A stretch of 64,000 bases of DNA from Gracilaria domingensis. Lineage: Eukaryota; Rhodophyta; Florideophyceae; Gracilariales; Gracilariaceae. The position numbers and the translations under genes were made by a program. Where the stretch lies: contig VCMS01000115.1 of the NCBI GenBank assembly GCA_022539475.1, positions 91,436 to 155,435 of the forward strand. Reading direction: 5' to 3'. The notes beneath the pieces are model-generated. The model ran no database searches and was not told the DNA's origin. It saw nothing but the letters and a program-made list of their open reading frames with translations. Shown here in pieces: positions 17,441 through 28,379 of this stretch. Within the stretch, counting starts at the first letter, position 1. Each line of letters starts with the position of its first letter.

Positions 17441-20400
17441 ATGAGAAGGAGTCTGAACACGGATGAGGTGCAACAACCCGGGTTGTCAAAAAAACATCGC
17501 TCCTCACACCGGCCGTCATCTTCGTCCCAGAACACTCTATCCTCTAAATCGATGTATGAGAACTCTTGGGAAAATGACATGAGAACAGACCACGCTCCAA
17601 ATCAAACAACCGGCGCAAGGCACAGAAAAACCTTCGATGATCATTGCATCTCTTCAGAACACAGCCAGTCAGAACACGCTGATAGTGACTTAATTTCATC
17701 GGCGCCGCTCCGTTGCTTCGCACAACATGCTCCACTACCTCAGGGAAGCAGTAGTTCTTTTAGACTGCCACGCGCCTCCGCTCAATTTCAACAGCTCAGA
17801 TTGACTCACAATTCCCGTGTACAGCTCAGAAGAGCTCGACTGAATGATCAACAGCAGACTCAGGATCCGAATGATGAAATTGGTTCAAACAGGCGGAACA
17901 ATATAGTGCACAACTCGGAGCATGTTTCGCCCGACAATCTATTGGCCCCAAAAGGTTCATCTCTTCCTTTGCAAGTCGCAGTTGACCATGAGAGCAGCTG
18001 CCCCCAAGCGTCTTATACCGATTTCAACCCTTATCCGAATCCCAATGACGAATTCACAGAATTCGTATCACGTGATGAATGCCATGCTGCAGCCACATCG
18101 CCTGCAAGTAACGAGGCCGAGAGTGTACACACTTCGAAAACGAGAAGTAACTACTCATCATCAGCACTGCGTAACACAGACGAATATTCATCAACACCAG
18201 AGCATGTTCTTGAGCATGACTTCTACAATGATGGCAAGAAAAGAGAACTTTGCAGATTGATGGATGTACTAAACATTGTCGAATACAGTGGAATGTCAAA
18301 GAACCAGTCTCGAGCCCTACTCCAAACAAACATTTTGCAATCTCGGTATAGCTATGATGCTTTGATTCGACATGCTCTCTCGAAGCCTACTGTTAGCAAA
18401 CATTTTGGTGCGATGTGTGCTGAGGAACACGTAGCAGTGTACACAACACATGAAACAGAGCAGGGATGTTGTCCTTCTGAAATATGTGATCGAAACATCT
18501 CCAAGAATCGTAAGTTCTGGTACCGTAAACCGTCCGAGATGTTGAAATCCCTATGTGCTCAAAAAGACTCCTTTCCGGCTCTAATAGACGGTTGTGCGGA
18601 AGCGAAGGCCAGCATGCAGTCAGGTGGTGTAGAAGAGGGTGCATATATCAAAGACTACTACAGTGGCACATATTTCCGGGAGAGGTTCGGGAAGAGGGTA
18701 CTCCATTGGAAGCCTGAGGAAGAGTTGTATATCTTTTTGACGTTCTCTTCCGATGGATTTGAGGTCTTCAAAGGACGGAAGACCACCAAATCTTCATGGC
18801 CAATGATATTTGTTGTTCTCAACTTCGACTGCAGCCTTCGCTTTCAGGCATCGAACACATTGATAACAGCATTTGCGCCAGGGTCACATGACCCAACATT
18901 GTTCGACAGCTTCTTGCAACCAGTTGTTGCGGATCTTAGAGAACTCGAAAACGGTATCAGCGTGCACTGCGCTGATGGCAAGCGGAGGATTTTGTATGCG
19001 TTTGTACTGTTTATCACAGCAGACTGGCCTGCAGCCAGTAAACTCATTGGCATGAAAGGTCACAACGCGCAGCATCCTTGTCGAAGGTGCAAGAAAGAGG
19101 CGAAAAGGGTTGGAAACTATTTGCGTTTACTGCCGCAGCTGGGAACAAATGATAGAAAGCAAGCCATGACAGGAGAGCTTTTAGGGGAGCGAAGCGCATG
19201 GATTACATCCGAATGCCCGCGCCAAAGAACACATCAAGAGGTGGCGGATGTTTGGAGGAGGCTTAAGTCAAGGATATCACTGCTTAGTGGTGTCGAACTA
19301 GAGAGGTTGAAGAAAAGCACTGGTGTGAAGAGATGTCCAGAGGTATCAAAACTCTCTATCGATGTGGTCAAAGGAACGCCATATGACCCGATGCACCAAT
19401 GGCTCCTCGGATGGGTGAAGCACGTGACATCGCTTTGTATTGGATCCCACGAACAATGTATCGGAAGAAACTCACCATTTGTGTTGCGCCGCTCTACAAT
19501 TCATCACATCAACCAATCGTTAACAAGAGGATACCAGGGGTTTCCTGCAGAGTGGGGAAGACCACCGGAGTCTTTCGATTACATTTCAGGTTTTAAGGCA
19601 GAGGACTACAAGAATATTGCCTTGTACTATGGACCGGTCTTGTTCCGAGCACTGGGGATTGATGTTCGCATTAGCAAACTGTGGTATGCAACTTGCAGGA
19701 TAACGCATATTCTTTTCGATACTAGCCCTTCGGTGTCGCATATCAAGGAATTAAGAAGTCTCCTGCAGATCGCTCACTCCCTCTTCGTTGACATTTTCTA
19801 CGTGAATGAGGAATATGCGTTTTGCATAACGCCAACGACCCACGCTGTTCTCCACTTCCCTGAAATATTACAAGAATGTGGCCCTCTTCGAAATGTTTCT
19901 CAATTCATAGTCGAGCGGGTGGCAGGGCGACTTGGGGACATGATGACATCTACTAATAGGCCTGAGGCCAATCTGTTTCACAAGACGCACACACTCTTTG
20001 CTCTTCGTTTGTTCAATGGCGGCTTCGATAAGAAAATTAACAAGCCTGAACAACATTCGAATATTGAGCGTGTTGATGTTGGCAGACACTGGAATACTGA
20101 AGGCTGTAATGACAAAGCACTCGAGCTGCAGGATAGCAATCAGAAAGAGTTCTCTGCGGAGAGTAACGAGCTCTCTTCGGATTCTGGAGGGGTTGCTGAG
20201 GCAGCAGTGCGGAGTATGACAGGCAGGAGTTATTTGGTTCAGGGTTCTGGGCGACTCCGTCAAGCTCTGGACTACGCGCATGGTGTCCTCTCCGTAACGA
20301 GCTATGAAATTCGCATCGCAAGCCTCCGACTGTTTCCTAAAGCGCTGATATCAGACGGTGATGTTGAGGTCCATTTGGAAGCACGGTCAGAGTATCGACG

Positions 20401-20842
20401 GCGACTCGCACAGGATACACAGCGCGCGCGTCAGCGATACTGGATAGCTGGAGTGTTTCAAGCGCAGGAGGGTGCACCAGAATTTTCGAACAGCTGTGAG
20501 GTTGAAAAAGAAGTATTCTATGGCTGCATTGATGAAATTTGGAGGGCCAAAGTGTCTTTTCGCCGACCCGGGGAGCAGATTATCTACACAAGAATGATGA
20601 ACATGGTGCGGGTGGATTGGGTTTATGGGATGAAAACAGATCGAATAACTAGAGTGCCCTCCGTAGATCTATCATCGGGACCGAGACGTGGCAGTCTTCG
20701 TGATACGAAGCGCACTGTCGAAGACATCAACTCGATTTCTCACTCAATTGCGTTCTTGGATCATGGTGATAGAAGGCATTTCTTGGATCCGCGGATGCCA
20801 GAATTTGGTAGTTCGGTACGGCTCGGTGGTGTCATTGGGTAG
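17441..20842 (+). CDS. TNP2-like (CACTA/KDZ-related) DDE transposase, 1133 residues
   Basis: A single uninterrupted frame from an ATG. Residues 1 to ~270 are low-complexity (Ser/Asn/Gln/His-rich). The catalytic core follows: LTFSSDGFEVFKGRKTT then WPMIFVVLNFD (first Asp), ITADWPAASKLIGMKGHNAQ with HPCRRC (second Asp and Cys pair), then GTPYDPMHQWLLGWVKH (D-x-M-H, the third conserved acid) and WGRPPESFDYISGFKAEDYKN, typical of TNP2 transposases. All key acids are present, so the protein may be active, unlike the Plavaka-like copy at 4921-7287. Its C-terminal ~250 residues are variable. I could not define TIRs: CACTA-like ends were looked for and none paired convincingly. The protein would act in the nucleus, cutting and re-inserting its element. 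Confidence 0.85.
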   Translation: MRRSLNTDEVQQPGLSKKHRSSHRPSSSSQNTLSSKSMYENSWENDMRTDHAPNQTTGARHRKTFDDHCISSEHSQSEHADSDLISSAPLRCFAQHAPLPQGSSSSFRLPRASAQFQQLRLTHNSRVQLRRARLNDQQQTQDPNDEIGSNRRNNIVHNSEHVSPDNLLAPKGSSLPLQVAVDHESSCPQASYTDFNPYPNPNDEFTEFVSRDECHAAATSPASNEAESVHTSKTRSNYSSSALRNTDEYSSTPEHVLEHDFYNDGKKRELCRLMDVLNIVEYSGMSKNQSRALLQTNILQSRYSYDALIRHALSKPTVSKHFGAMCAEEHVAVYTTHETEQGCCPSEICDRNISKNRKFWYRKPSEMLKSLCAQKDSFPALIDGCAEAKASMQSGGVEEGAYIKDYYSGTYFRERFGKRVLHWKPEEELYIFLTFSSDGFEVFKGRKTTKSSWPMIFVVLNFDCSLRFQASNTLITAFAPGSHDPTLFDSFLQPVVADLRELENGISVHCADGKRRILYAFVLFITADWPAASKLIGMKGHNAQHPCRRCKKEAKRVGNYLRLLPQLGTNDRKQAMTGELLGERSAWITSECPRQRTHQEVADVWRRLKSRISLLSGVELERLKKSTGVKRCPEVSKLSIDVVKGTPYDPMHQWLLGWVKHVTSLCIGSHEQCIGRNSPFVLRRSTIHHINQSLTRGYQGFPAEWGRPPESFDYISGFKAEDYKNIALYYGPVLFRALGIDVRISKLWYATCRITHILFDTSPSVSHIKELRSLLQIAHSLFVDIFYVNEEYAFCITPTTHAVLHFPEILQECGPLRNVSQFIVERVAGRLGDMMTSTNRPEANLFHKTHTLFALRLFNGGFDKKINKPEQHSNIERVDVGRHWNTEGCNDKALELQDSNQKEFSAESNELSSDSGGVAEAAVRSMTGRSYLVQGSGRLRQALDYAHGVLSVTSYEIRIASLRLFPKALISDGDVEVHLEARSEYRRRLAQDTQRARQRYWIAGVFQAQEGAPEFSNSCEVEKEVFYGCIDEIWRAKVSFRRPGEQIIYTRMMNMVRVDWVYGMKTDRITRVPSVDLSSGPRRGSLRDTKRTVEDINSISHSIAFLDHGDRRHFLDPRMPEFGSSVRLGGVIG

Positions 20843-21277
20843 ACGGTGACTTGAATTAGACCACGTTTTGGCGTGACGATGAAACACATGTGACGAAGAC
20901 TCGTCACCCATAGCGTGTCAAAAACGGTGACATTACCTTAATCACTTATTATAGTAATTAATAAAAATTGTTTTAAACAAAGTATTTCAAGTGCGCACTA
21001 GATTCTGATAAAAATCCAGTGTTTTTTAATGTGCCCCTATTGTTCAAAGTTTTAGCAAAATTATCCACCGTGTATCAACTGCTACATCATCTGCTACATC
21101 CATGGGGCAGAACCCGTACATCATCTTGCACATCTTTAAGCATATCACCCGCCCATCTACCGCGTGTCAAACGGGTATCTACTGAATATCCAAACAGGTC
21201 CTTGGAACAGTCTTAATAGCATAATCACCCGTACATCACTCGAATATCCGTCGCATATCCACATGCCTCTCTGGGTA
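20843..21277. other. 3' flank of the transposase gene
   Basis: No gene is seen. Short related blocks occur (GACGGTGACTTG.. and AACGGTGACATT.., with a GTGACGAAGACTCGTCAC hairpin at 20890-20907). These may be subterminal repeats of the element. Confidence 0.3.
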
Positions 21278-21867
21278 GTCCCTAGCTTGCCTCCACTGGC
21301 AATATCTTCCTGTTTTGCTATAACCATCGAAAGAGGTTATGGTGGAAGAGAAAAATATCGCCGGTCGAGGCGAGGTGGGTAGGGATTATGTGAGCGCGAA
21401 AGAGGAGACAGAGGGGTTGCGCTTAAGTAGTGGAAGGTGCGGAGGTGTACAGTAGATGTTTTGGCGGGAAATGGGATGAGGGAAACAGGGACAATCATGG
21501 TGCTGCATATAGCCCGTGTGGTTGGACAGTGGGGGTGGACAGCACAGTTTAGCTCGATTGCACTATATCGCAGCGGAAACTTCGATCCAACTACTACTTC
21601 TTCTGAAGATGTCGAACGGATACGTGAAGGATGAGGAGCTGTTGGCGCTGTTGGAGGGGAAGGAGGTACCGCCGACGCCGTCACCAAAGCGGGAAGAGAA
21701 CGCGATTACGGCGGCTGGTCGGATGTCGCAGAAGAAGGAAGTGGCCGATGAAGGAAAGAAGTGTGAGGCGAGGAGAGGGGATGGTGATGAGGTGGAGAAG
21801 GGTGTAAAATTGGAGGTGGAGGGGGTTGCAATGGAGAGAAGTGGTGCGGTGCATCTGAGTCAGTTAG
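21278..21867. repeat. Inverted repeat arm, partner at 1-592
   Basis: Second copy of the repeat described at 1-592, in plus orientation. It spans the leader and first ~86 codons of the gene at 21609. Beyond 21867 the partner lies outside the window, so the true repeat may be longer. Confidence 0.8.
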
Positions 21868-22643
21868 AGGTTGGGGACCAGATAGAGAGTGGGGGCGGAG
21901 AGGGTGACAAGGAGATGCGGTTTGTGGGGGAGATGAAGGCGAGGGTGGGGATGTTGGGGTTGGTGATGAAGGAGTAACTGGACGATGGAATTGTGGAGAT
22001 TGTAACGGAAATGGGCGGTGTGGTGCTGAGTGGGGGTGGTAGTGGTGTTTCGGTTGAGGCGATTTCGAGCCTGCGGAATTCGTTGTCGGTATTGGGAGTG
22101 GAGATGAGAAATCATGTGTATGGGATAGTGGAGTGTGCGGGAAGGGAGATTGGAGAGTTGCGGGAGGATAATAGGGTTCTGAACGAGAGGTTGGACGTGC
22201 TGGAGAAGGAGGTGAAGGAGCTGGGCAAGAGGCAAAGATTGGTGGAAGAGGAGACGGTGAAAGGAGGTGTGGAGGGAAAGACGGAGAAGGGAAGTGTGGG
22301 AAGGGTGGCGGTGCAGAAGGGGTCCCCTGTGACACCGAAGACAAAGGGTGGTGGGGTTGGGGATGGGAAGAGCCGTCTGAAGAAGAGGCGTAAGGAGATG
22401 AAGAAGGTGGTGGAGGAGGTGCCGCGGGAGGGAGTCGGAGCTCCGGTGGTGACTGGGTTTAAAAGTGCGGCGGAGGTAGCGTGGACTGCGAAGGGGATTC
22501 TGAGGGGACAGGAGGAGAGAAGGATGGGAGGGATTTGAAGCCGTTTTGGGGCGAGGCGGGTATACGAGAAGGGGGAGAGTTGTCCACATGACTTCTACAA
22601 AATGACGTTTGCGGAGACGGAGAGAGAGAATGCGAACGCGTGA
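21609..22643 (+). pseudogene. Coiled-coil basic protein, copy B, with in-frame stop and frameshift
   Basis: From the ATG at 21609 (MSNGYVKDEELLALL) the frame runs 122 codons to a TAA at 21975-21977. It then continues in the same frame to 22538. The second half has a heptad-like segment (EIGELREDNRVLNERLDVLE) followed by a Lys-rich tail. After 22538 another frame carries a plausible C terminus (RVYEKGESCPHDFYKMTFAE..) to a TGA at 22643. This is one gene broken twice. The coiled coil plus basic tail would suit a nucleic-acid-binding ORF1 of a retroelement, but no diagnostic domain is present. The strong G/A bias of the plus strand makes long Pro-rich antisense frames that are not genes. Confidence 0.5.
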
Positions 22644-22906
22644 TGGGTGAGAAATGGGCAAAGAGCGGGGGTGGTGTGGACTGGGAAGAAGTGATGGGAT
22701 GATTGAGGTGGGATGAGTTGCGTTTGGCATTGCAACATGGGAGAAAATGGAAACGCAAACTAGCACGACTGCAGTTTTGAGAGAGGGTCGCGGAAAAGAG
22801 TGAATGGGGTAGTGCGGCGAAGTAGAACCTCTACAAAAACTAGGGGACCCAAGAACTAAACTGCGCGAAATGGAATTTAATATTCCAAAATTTCTTAATT
22901 TTTTGA
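22644..22906. other. Spacer before the chromodomain gene
   Basis: No gene is seen. An AT-rich tract (TTTCTTAATTTTTTGAGTGCCAG, about 22887-22909) looks like a polypyrimidine tract and acceptor for a missing first exon of the next gene. Confidence 0.3.
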
Positions 22907-24562
22907 GTGCCAGACTCTGCCACCCCATCGCGCGCCCCGAATAGCCCCAAAACTAGCTTAGTTTCCAAAGCGGACAGACTATATTCCACTTTGCAGAACA
23001 CAGACGAACCGGAAACGCCGGACACCTCTACGCCTACTGCAGAACCAGCCGCTGAAGCGGAAGCGCGCACTTCACTGTCAGTATTGCCGCATCCCAAACG
23101 CGGACTTGCTGATTTGCCGGCTGAGCCGGAGCCTCACCATTCGGTCTCTGCTGCCGCTCACGTACGCACGCGGATACTGGCCGCCCCGGGGATACTTACC
23201 ACGGCCCCCGACGCTCCAACTGAGGAGGGGGAGGAGGAGGCTAATCGCTCGCTGTCGTTGTCGCCGTCGTCGACGGAATCGCCGTTGCAGCCCTCAATGT
23301 CGCACGCAAATCGTGGTGAACGCGCGAGGATGACCGCCGCACAGCCGAACAATCGGAAAGACGCGAGCAACCCGCAGTTATCGCGGAAGCCTGAGGAGGA
23401 ACGCACCACTTTGGTGGAGCACAAAGCCGGACAGCCGGAAGAACACCAGGATGTAGCTGCTGCAGAAGTCGCCGCTTTGCCCGCGGATGGTACTGTACTG
23501 CCGTCACAGACAGAAGGACAGAAGCCTGCCCCAGCTGTGCAGCGTGAGACCGGCACGCCGGAAAAGAATGTCGCAACCACAGCAAAAGCCGCGTCAAATG
23601 CGGAACATTCCCGCTCGCCGCAGCCGGAGCCCGACAGCGGTAGCGCACCTGTGCTGAAGAGAGCCAAGAGTACGGAAGAAAAATAAGTCCAAAGAGACCG
23701 TGCTGTTACGGCAGACCCGACTTCGGGAGATCTCAGTGAAGCATCGAGTGGTGAAGCCGTTGAAAAAACGGAGGAAACCGCCGATATGGCGAGCCGATAC
23801 GCCACAGTAAGTGGGAAGCAGCAGAACGCTGCACACGCGCGCACATTGCGCCAAGTGTCTGGCTTCGCCGGCGATCCGCCTTCAGTGGAGGACAACAGCA
23901 CACGAGCCGGGCATGTGCCTGCTGTAAGGCTTGCGGCCGCCGAAAACGAAAATTCCGAACTCGAATCGGCGTCTCAAAGCCGTGCAACGGCGCAGGCCCC
24001 ATCACGAGCAGTGAGCGGCGAAACGCCGCCACGGCGCGCACAACAGCACCACTCGCTGGCGCACCGCAAGTCGGACCGTTCACCTTCACGACGGGAGATC
24101 CCGCCGGAACGCCGGAAGCTCGCTGTTCGAGAAGACCAAAGTAGGGTCACAGCCCGACAACACGGGGTGGAAAGCCAGAAATCTGGAAGCCTGAACGTCA
24201 GGAACACACAATCCTCACCAGGACTACCTGGCGTGCAGAATGTACTGCCGTCAGGGCGGAAGCCGTTTGGTAGCGACGCCCATGACGAGAAAGCAACCAA
24301 GGACAGCCCAGAAGAGGGCACAATAACCGAACCGCACACTGAGCGGCGTGTCCTCGACAGGGAGTACGTTATGGACCGTCTGATTAGTCACGCTTACGCT
24401 TCTGATGGAGAGCTATTGCATCGAGTCCGTTGGTACGGCTGTCCTTCTTCGAAGGATACACATGAGGCTATCGAGCATCTTCCTGGCTCTAAAGTCCTAC
24501 AGTACCGCCGTCGCACACGAACACCGATACCGGCTACGCTGGACAGAGCCCAAATGGGTTGA
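22907..24562 (+). pseudogene. Long disordered protein with a C-terminal chromodomain, interrupted by one TAA
   Basis: Two open frames (22907-23686 and 23786-24562) are in the same phase. Only the TAA at 23684-23686 separates them, and the codons between are open. Together they give ~550 residues. The first ~480 are disordered (Pro, Glu, Ala, Ser). The C terminus (24358-24516) reads as a chromodomain: DREYVMDRLISHAYASDGEL, then VRWYGCPSSKDTHEAIEHLP with the V-x-W-x-G-x-P-x-x-x-D/T-x-E pattern of methyl-lysine readers. Such domains occur at the end of Ty3-type chromovirus integrases and in heterochromatin proteins. No integrase residues are seen upstream, so it is not obviously a chromovirus. 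There is no ATG near the start, so a first exon is missing or decayed. Confidence 0.6.
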
Positions 24563-25079
24563 CCACCCACAACTAGTGAGTTATGTCGTCGCGGACGGAA
24601 TATGTCGCTTCACGCGGATGGAATTGCATCACGCAAAACGTGCCGCTTCACGCGGATGCAACGATGTTGATACTAACAAGCCGCCCTAGGCGGACGCTAC
24701 TGAAAGGCAGCAAGATGCCGCTCTTTGCGGACAGTCTCTGTCTGAACAGACAAGCCGTGAAACGCGGAAGCCACTTACAGTGGACAAGAAGATGAAGAAG
24801 AAAGAAGCCTAAGAAGAAGGAGAAGAAGCCAGAACACTGGAAGGAAGAATAAGAAGTTTTTTCGCTACAGCGGCTTCTGCGGAAAGTTACCCCTCTCTCG
24901 TGGGCCATTCGCAACAGCCTCTACTGAGGTATTGCCCGCTGAGAAGGGGGAGATCAAGAAGAAAAATTCATGAGCCAAGCCTAATCAGGCTGAAGCTTAC
25001 CTCTAACTATGGAGCTCTGCTCCTCATCGGGGTTTACTAATCGCTCCAACGCCCCACCGGGAGCCCCGTAAAGGGGAAG
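24563..25079. other. No gene seen
   Basis: Purine-rich stretch (AAGAAGATGAAGAAG near 24785) and two near-identical boxes, GTCGCTTCACGCGGATG and GCCGCTTCACGCGGATG, at 24603-24659. No coding sequence is supported. Confidence 0.3.
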
Positions 25080-25951
25080 CTAAGCACCCGAAGGCCCACA
25101 ACCTGTGAAGATACCACCGCCGGGGGCACCGGAGAAGTGCTGCGCCGCGATGGCTTGCAGATCCGACTCGTCGGCTACCGTATCAGGAACGGCCACGCCC
25201 ACGCCTCGAAGGAAGTCGCGGATGACCGCCGCTCGCAGTGTGAGCGTAGTATTGCCGTCTCCGGGGGAAGCCTCGACCTGAGCCCAGGGAGAAGTTGAAA
25301 CAGGAGCCGCTGGCGCCGGTGGCTCGACGACAACTACCTCGTCGTCGTCTGCCATCGATTCCGTCCCTGGTTCGTTCTCCCTGCCCTCTGGGCTTCCCTC
25401 ATCCATGGGGCTTTCTCCCTCGGCAGGGTCCTGGCCGTCGTCATCGACGTAGACGAACCCTCGTGGGTGCCCTTCGGGAATTTATCGGTCCTCTTGGCGA
25501 CGCTTAGCCGCTTCGGGGGGTCCAATCACCTCCTAAACTCATGGGTCGAAGTAGACGAAGTCCCCGGCGTTAACGTTACGCCCGGGAGAGCGATCGTTTT
25601 GCCGTCGGACTCCGCCGGATACCTGACTCGCAAGCACTTCATCCCATTCGATCTGGTCAATGAGGTCCACCAATGCAGTGGCTTCTTGCGCATTGCGAAC
25701 TGAGCCGAGTACTTCGGAAAGGTCCAGGTTTCGGATAGACTGCCGGATGAGGTCCGGAATAGGCCAGAGACGGAACGCATCGTGTGCCTCCATGAGGAGG
25801 AACGCCGCTACACGGACGGTCCATTCAGTGGCTAGGAGGCTCCACAAGCCGCGAGGCGGATCGTTAAAGAAGTATGACCCTATGTACGTAAAACAGGGCG
25901 GGAGCTCGACATGGCACCCTCGCGGGACCAGTCATTTTGTCTGTAGGTCTA
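25080..25951 (-). pseudogene. Decayed acidic protein (possible retroelement gag), several frame breaks
   Basis: The upstream frame (25951 to 25539) encodes ..YIGSYFFNDPPRGLWSLLAT.. then DLSEVLGSVRNAQEATALVDLIDQIEWDEVL and ends in GDFVYFDP plus TGA. A short middle frame follows. A third frame (25406 to 25080) begins MDEGSPEGRENEPGTESMAD and ends ..FSGAPGGGIFTGCGPSGA. All three have acidic, gag-like composition and one direction, which fits one gene with two frame breaks. I do not recognise the family. It lies just downstream of the minus-strand copia remains and may belong to a different element. Confidence 0.35.
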
Positions 25952-25974
25952 CTGAAAACCCTTTTAGTCTTCCC

Positions 25975-26925
25975 TTAACGAGTTTTTCCTGGGATATACT
26001 GGCTTGTCATATTTGTATGTCTCGTGCAGGTATGCTGATTTGATATCGAAGTGTTCGAGTGGGTAACTATGTGTCGCGTGTATCGCGAGCAGTATGTGGT
26101 GCAGTCTGCCGTGTATGTGGTGCGATGTTTGGGATTGAAATGGATACCGGGTTTCATCAGGTCACCTCGGAGGTTACAACGAGCTCTTCTTTGGGTGATG
26201 GTACCCTCGGCCAATCTTTTATATCGGTAAAGCATCATAAATGGGATTACTGCTTCTTTTGGTGGCGTGAACTCTTTGGGAAGCCATTTAATGCTGTGGT
26301 GCTGTTCAAGATTTTGGAGCTCTTGGTCGTGTGCTTGTTCCCATAGTTGGGCATGGGGGTACTTGCGGGCTTGTTGGAGGTCTCGTGGAGGTAGTATGTT
26401 GACGGTGATTTTGTTCGGCATGGGTTGTTTGATGGCTTCTCTGGCTTGGAAGGCGTGGGCTGTGGTTACTGTGGGATCCTTTTGTTTGTGGTAAGGATGG
26501 AAGTCATGTGCCCTCATTTCTTGGTAACGTTGATTTCGAGGATTGGGGAATGTGACATGTGTTAGAGAGTTGGCATACATGTAGCGTGCCGGCGCTGCGC
26601 TGATCTCCATCTTTGATTTGGGGGCATAGACTGGGATGGTTCCGATTTGGCCGAATGTGAAGAGGTGTGTTATGCTCGAGGTTATACCGTACCACACATG
26701 GTAGGGGGATGTATTCGTGCTCTGGTGGTACAGTAGATTGTACGTGAAGATGGTATCGCGGGCGGCGTTTTCCCAGTATGTGGCTGGTAGCTTGGCTGCG
26801 TTGAGCAGTGCTCTGACTGATTCCATGAGTGTCCAGTTTATACGTACTGCGATTGAATTTTCTTGCGGTTGATGCGGAGTGCGTAGGGGCTGGCACAAGT
26901 TGTAGGCTTCATATAATGACTTCAT
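25975..26925 (-). pseudogene. Integrase C-terminal part and start of reverse transcriptase, Copia 3
   Basis: The first ~120 residues match the end of a copia integrase (RINWTLMESVRALLNAAKLP, then YWENAARDTIFTYNLL). Near residue 210 the text IPFMMLYRYKRLAEGTITQ, with RRARCNLRGDLMKPGI, corresponds to the opening of a copia reverse transcriptase (K-x-K-A-R-x-V-x-R-G-D pattern), after which the similarity fades. No YVDD motif is present. Confidence 0.6.
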
Positions 26926-26971
26926 CCGGTTTGAAGTGTATTCTTTGGCGTTATCTGCGTAAATGGTGGAG

Positions 26972-27105
26972 CGGATGCTTCATTCTATGGACTATGTGGT
27001 TGAGTGTTCGTTGGACAGAAGTGGGTATGTCTCTGCGGCGGATGCTTCATTCTATGGACTATGTGGTAGAGTGTTCGTTGGACAGAAGTAGGTATGTCTC
27101 TGCGG
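26972..27105. repeat. 67-bp tandem duplication
   Basis: CGGATGCTTCATTCTATGGA begins both 26972 and 27039. The two copies differ at only two positions. The duplication breaks the integrase frame of Copia 3. Confidence 0.9.
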
Positions 27106-27332
27106 TCTTTGATAAAGTGGGCAAATTCAAACCGACTGGCTGCGCATATGAGAATCAGGATATGATTATTGCTATGCTTGGAAGTGAGTTTCACCGGTCC
27201 GCAAGTGTCGGAGCTAATGTATGCTCCTATTGGATAATTGTGAATCTTCTTGCGATGTTGAGCGGGATAGAGTTTGGAGTTGTGGCATGCATTGCACGTT
27301 AGCCGTGTGTCTGGTGGGAGTTCCGTGGGCAT
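26985..27332 (-). pseudogene. Integrase core fragment of Copia 3
   Basis: Encodes a CNACHNSK motif (second half of the integrase zinc-binding HHCC) followed by the first part of the catalytic core, IGAYISSDTCGPVK with the first catalytic Asp and HILILICAASRFEFAHFIK. It is cut by a 67-bp tandem duplication (26972-27105) that breaks the frame. Confidence 0.6.
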
Positions 27333-28003
27333 AATTGGTATAAGCCTGTGGCGAGCTGTGAGCGCGAGCTTGGTTGGGTGTGCATGGTTGAGGCAGAGAT
27401 GCCACTCGTGTGCTTTGCGGTGCGTAGGCTTGAGTTGTAGTGTGGTTGTGGGATTGTGGGGCTGTTTTAAAGCGGGCGTTTGCGCTTTGAGGGCGTTTCT
27501 TGAGTTAACGGGGAGCTTGGGAGTGTCTTTGGTGGGACGTATTGACTGGGGGGGTGCTTGCGCAGCTGATGTGGTTTTGGGATTGGTCTGTTTGGATTTA
27601 CGAGGTATTGTGCGTGCCGTGTATGCATTGTTTTGGTCTACTAGATAGCCGTCTTGTTCTCATTGGTTATTACGCCATTGAGCGGTGGCCATAAGTTGCT
27701 TTTTCGGTTGATTGTTGTTGAATATATATCCCCGGTTGGCTGTGAATATAACCTGGCCTTATCGTTTGGCCATATCGTGTACCGAATGGAGATTGTGCTT
27801 GATGCTTTTGTTAGCCACTGCGTACGTTCGTAGAGTGTGTTTACTTCTGCTGGGGCGGATTCGAAATATTCCATGGTTGGAACACTTGCTCCGCTGGTTG
27901 GAAGCGGTCGTAGTGAATGTGCTGCGTTGGAGTGGTGACATTGATCTGTTGCGTTGTGTCAGGTGGCTTGGGTTTGCTCTACTGTCGAAGAGGAACTTAC
28001 TAA

Positions 28004-28066
28004 GCATCCGAGGCCGATACCGAAACTACTGGTAGTACCAGTAGTTTCGGTATCGGCCTCGGATGC
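28004..28066. repeat. Perfect 63-nt palindrome (31-bp arms, 1-nt centre)
   Basis: Arms 28004-28034 and 28036-28066 are exactly complementary around G28035. The left arm begins GCATCCGAGGCCGATACCGA. Neither flank continues the symmetry. Confidence 0.95.
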
Positions 28067-28379
28067 TGCATCAGGAGGTAGCGGTGGAGGGGATAGTTGG
28101 GGCAGGTGGTAGGCGTGGGGATGCTGTGCTTGGTATGGTGGTGGTGGTAGTGGTACCCATTGTGCATAGTTGGCTCTGTGTGGCTGTTGCTTTTTTGGGT
28201 GTCCGGGGTGACGGCATTCGTTGTCTGAATGTTGCGGCTGCCGGAGTCCTAGTGACATGTGGAACTGGCATGGTTTGCCTGTGAAGAGGGGGCGATTTCG
28301 TTGCTGATAGTACGGTGGTCCGTAGGGCCGATACGGTTGGGTGCGTCAGTATTCCCCGGTGTATTGCTGCATTGTTGGT

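Noticed and set aside
20990-21010. CACTA-type terminus (GCACTAG) for the TNP2-like element
   Set aside because: No matching inverted CACTA end was found upstream of 17441, and the motif is too short alone.
21706-22928. Long minus-strand Pro/Ser/His-rich frames (212 and 354 residues)
   Set aside because: They lie antisense to the G/A-rich coiled-coil gene and have low-complexity composition, as expected from a purine-biased coding strand.
23158-23901. Minus-strand 247-residue frame
   Set aside because: Antisense to the chromodomain gene; no recognisable motif.
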